Source: Akebia trifoliata (lineage: Eukaryota > Streptophyta > Magnoliopsida > Ranunculales > Lardizabalaceae). From it: 64,000 nt of DNA. The DNA lies in NCBI GenBank assembly GCA_017979445.1, contig CM030714.1:4402001-4466000 (forward strand), written 5' to 3'. Shown here in pieces: positions 61,511 through 64,000 of the stretch (positions are counted from its first letter, which is position 1; the number at the start of each line of letters is the position of its first letter). Made by a program: the position numbers and the translations under genes. Under the pieces are notes generated by a model. The model was not told the origin of the DNA, did no database searches, and worked only from the letters and a program-made list of their open reading frames with translations.

Positions 61511-61927
61511 TAGGAAATTGAAAAAAATAAATCCCTATAGTCTAGATACACACAAATGATGCTAATGTCCAAGATTTCAATGGAAAGTTAGTAATCTCCA
61601 AAGCCCATGTTTTCTATAAATATCTCTTAGAAGTAATTGAAGTATTTCATCTAGTGCAAAAGAATATGATTTCATTATTATTGTATAATGCCATTCTTGT
61701 AAGTATTATAATTTCAAAAAGTTATTTACAAAATTATCGTTACACAATAATAACTAAAATATTATTTTTTAATACAAAAAGACAAAATAATAATTTTCTA
61801 AAGAATTTTTTTTTGAAAAATACAGTTGCTAGTTTTCTATTGAAGTCTTGGACATTAGCATTAGATGATAGGGGGATCCAAGATATCAAATAGTGGGGCA
61901 AGACTATGGTTAATGACAAGGATAAAC

Positions 61928-62561
61928 TAGGGGTGTCAATGAGTCGGTTAAGGAACTTAGAACCATAACCATTATCTTTAATTCAATTCTGGTTCTTGTC
62001 GATTCCTGGACCGGTTCCAAAATAAATGGAACCAAAACCAAAATCACCAATAATCATAGGTACCCATTAGTTCCGCTTCTCAAGAATCGAGTGAGAAGAA
62101 AAGTATTTCAAACCAATATATAAAAAAAAATTCATTTTTTTTTTTTTTTACATATTATCAACAAAAATTATTAACTTTGTTATAATTTGTTATACTAAAG
62201 TTACAAATTAATAATTTTTTTCAAAAATAAAAATTTATCTTTACGAAAAGTAAGAGATTTTTGGAAGAGTAACTCCTTTTAAGCCCAATCGATAATTTAT
62301 ATGAAAAATTGAAGAATTTTTTATAACATGTATTTATTTTGAAATAAAAAATACCTTAAATCATCTATAGTATGGAAAGAAATGACAAAATAAATCGGTT
62401 CCGAGTACCTGCGGTTACCCATTGGATAGAACCTATCGGTTCCGGATCCGGTTCCTATCAGTTCGGTTCCATTTTAGACCCGACTCTACTCAATTCCAAT
62501 AAAATGGGATATGGAATAAGGGTTTTGTTTTTGGTTAAATGGGTACCCATTGACACCTGTA
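61928..62561. mobile_element. hAT non-autonomous element, copy B
   Basis: 634 bp, ends TAGGGGTGTCAATGAG and ATTGACACCTGTA, flanked by GGATAAAC (61920-61927) and GGATGAAC (62562-62569). It is the same insertion as 47592-48218, inherited through the segmental duplication; the left target copy has one change. Confidence 0.87.
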
Positions 62562-62569
62562 GGATGAAC

Positions 62570-64000
62570 AACTTGAAGATAATTGATTTTGGGGAGAAAA
62601 TTCAGGAGATTTTAATTAGAGATTGGAAAAAAGGTATTTAAATTATTTCTTATTCATTTATGAGAGAAGATTCAAGTCATGGGGCAATGTCAATCGTTTA
62701 AACATTTAGGGTACCTCATTTATTCACTAAAACACTTACATGCCCCCTTGACCTTGGTCTTCTTTAATATATTAATGCAAAATGATCTCATTATCCCCAT
62801 ATTCTACTTCAAACCAAAATCCTTTCGATTTCCTTTCTCAAAATCGTTCATCTTCAATTTATTGGGTAAAAATTTTATCTTATTTTTCACCCTTAAAATT
62901 AATATACTTTACCTTTCAAATCTAAATCAAAACAATGGATTGAAAATTAAAATTAATTTACTCTAAAGGTTGGAGATGACTAGGTTTAGGAAAAACAAAT
63001 TAAGGATTTTCAATTATAGTTTGAAAATGAAAGTATTTAAATTATTTATTTGTTAATGTAAAAGAAAAGATTAAGGTCAAAGGGACAATTAAGTGACCAT
63101 CTTGAAATAATAAAGGGGTATCTCAAACATCACATCAATTTGATAAATAACCCAAAAATAAATAAATAAATAAATAAAGAGGGAAGATGATTTTTGGGTG
63201 ATAAATAAAGAATGATGTTCCCTCTTAATATTTTTTTTATATATAATCATAATGAGGTAAAATGATTGGTAGATTTAAATAAAGAATAATCATAATGAGG
63301 TAAAATGATTTGTAGATTTAAATAAAGAATAACCATAATGAGGTAAAATGATTTTTAATTTTTAATGGTATGCACTTTCCTTCTTTTTTTTTTTTTTTTT
63401 GGTGTGTGTACCAATGCTTGTTATTTAAATCTACAAATAAATTTTACCTCATACATCCTAAGTAAGGGGTAGTTTTGTTGTGTAAAAATATAATTTTTAA
63501 TGGTTAAATTTTTTTCGTCCAACACTATTCAACAATGTAAATATATAATGCTTTCATGGAAGGAGTTATTTAAACTTGAAGGGATATCTATTATAAATTG
63601 GACCTAAAATGGGTCGGATATATATATATCGAAATATGGAACCGCATCTGAGTCCAAATCCAACTTGGATTCTTATATTGAAAACTGTATCCGATTTTTT
63701 TTTTTAAATTACTAAAACCAAATTACATGCTTTGGGGATGGATCAAGTTGGTTTGATTCCGATTTTAGCAACTTTTTTCCCTATATATATATTTTTTTTC
63801 AAAGAATGACTGAATTTTTGTTTCTCTGGTGATTACAAACTTGAAATTCTGATAATTGACCATTTTTCATCAAAAGCGAATTATTATTGTGAAATGTTCA
63901 TTTTTTTTTTCCTCTATTGAAAGTTCAAAAATAGTTGTACATTACATTAGGAGGTACGCCAAAAGTTTAAAGTAGTTCCAGAACTATTTAAAATATGGCC
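62570..64000. other. Non-coding part of segment B
   Basis: No gene. It includes an (AAAT)n run near 63157-63178 and a triplicated block ATAATGAGGTAAAATGATT (63250-63355) not seen in this form in segment A. From about 63600 it follows the GGATTCGGATC-rich element. Confidence 0.5.

Larger units (their letters stand above)
60210..64000 (+). repeat. Segmental duplication, copy B (runs off the window)
   Basis: Direct copy of 45421-50023, still similar at the last base (AACTATTTAAAATATGG). It lies about 14.8 kb from copy A, so the two can pair for unequal crossing-over across RLP2. Confidence 0.9.

Overview
The window looks like nuclear DNA from a eudicot plant. It is very AT-rich, its genes have GT-AG introns, and it holds plant-specific families: LRR receptor-like proteins, a RABA1/Rab11 GTPase, a plant RING-H2 ligase, and plant LTR, LINE, hAT-like and Mutator-like elements. 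I cannot name the species. The dense nested transposons suggest a medium or large, perhaps woody-plant, genome.

Layout. 0-3.6 kb holds a SINE, a copia-type LTR with its primer-binding site, and a decayed LINE. 3.6-7.8 kb is an apparently intact receptor-like protein gene, RLP1 (minus strand), with its own flanks. 7.8-13 kb holds a cysteine-protease fragment and two opposed TIR elements. 13-20.7 kb is an eight-exon PDAP1-type phosphoprotein gene (plus strand). 24.4-30.8 kb is a RING-H2 E3 ligase gene (plus strand) with two 5'UTR introns. 35.1-39.2 kb is a two-exon RABA1f-type Rab gene (minus strand) with a 3.4 kb intron. 39-45 kb is repeat-rich and ends in the 3' end of an LTR retrotransposon. 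45.4-64 kb is a recombining RLP array: RLP2 (close paralogue of RLP1, opposite strand, one-base frameshift), an RLP 3' fragment, 3'-flank relics, two promoter relics, and a direct segmental duplication (A 45.42-50.02 kb; B 60.21 kb to the window end).

The three single-copy genes serve unrelated housekeeping or regulatory roles and are not functionally linked. The RLP loci are surface receptors of the type used in immunity or development, in a typical birth-and-death arrangement.

Most notable is a family of short elements built from hairpin-spacer-hairpin modules with several different terminal sequences. They have 9-bp target duplications where these can be read, and otherwise sit in (TA)n runs. 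Seven lie side by side at 51.0-53.9 kb. A second short family with CATGG...CCATG ends and 8-bp target duplications has four near-complete copies. The duplicated segments supply empty sites that confirm several insertions and give their order.
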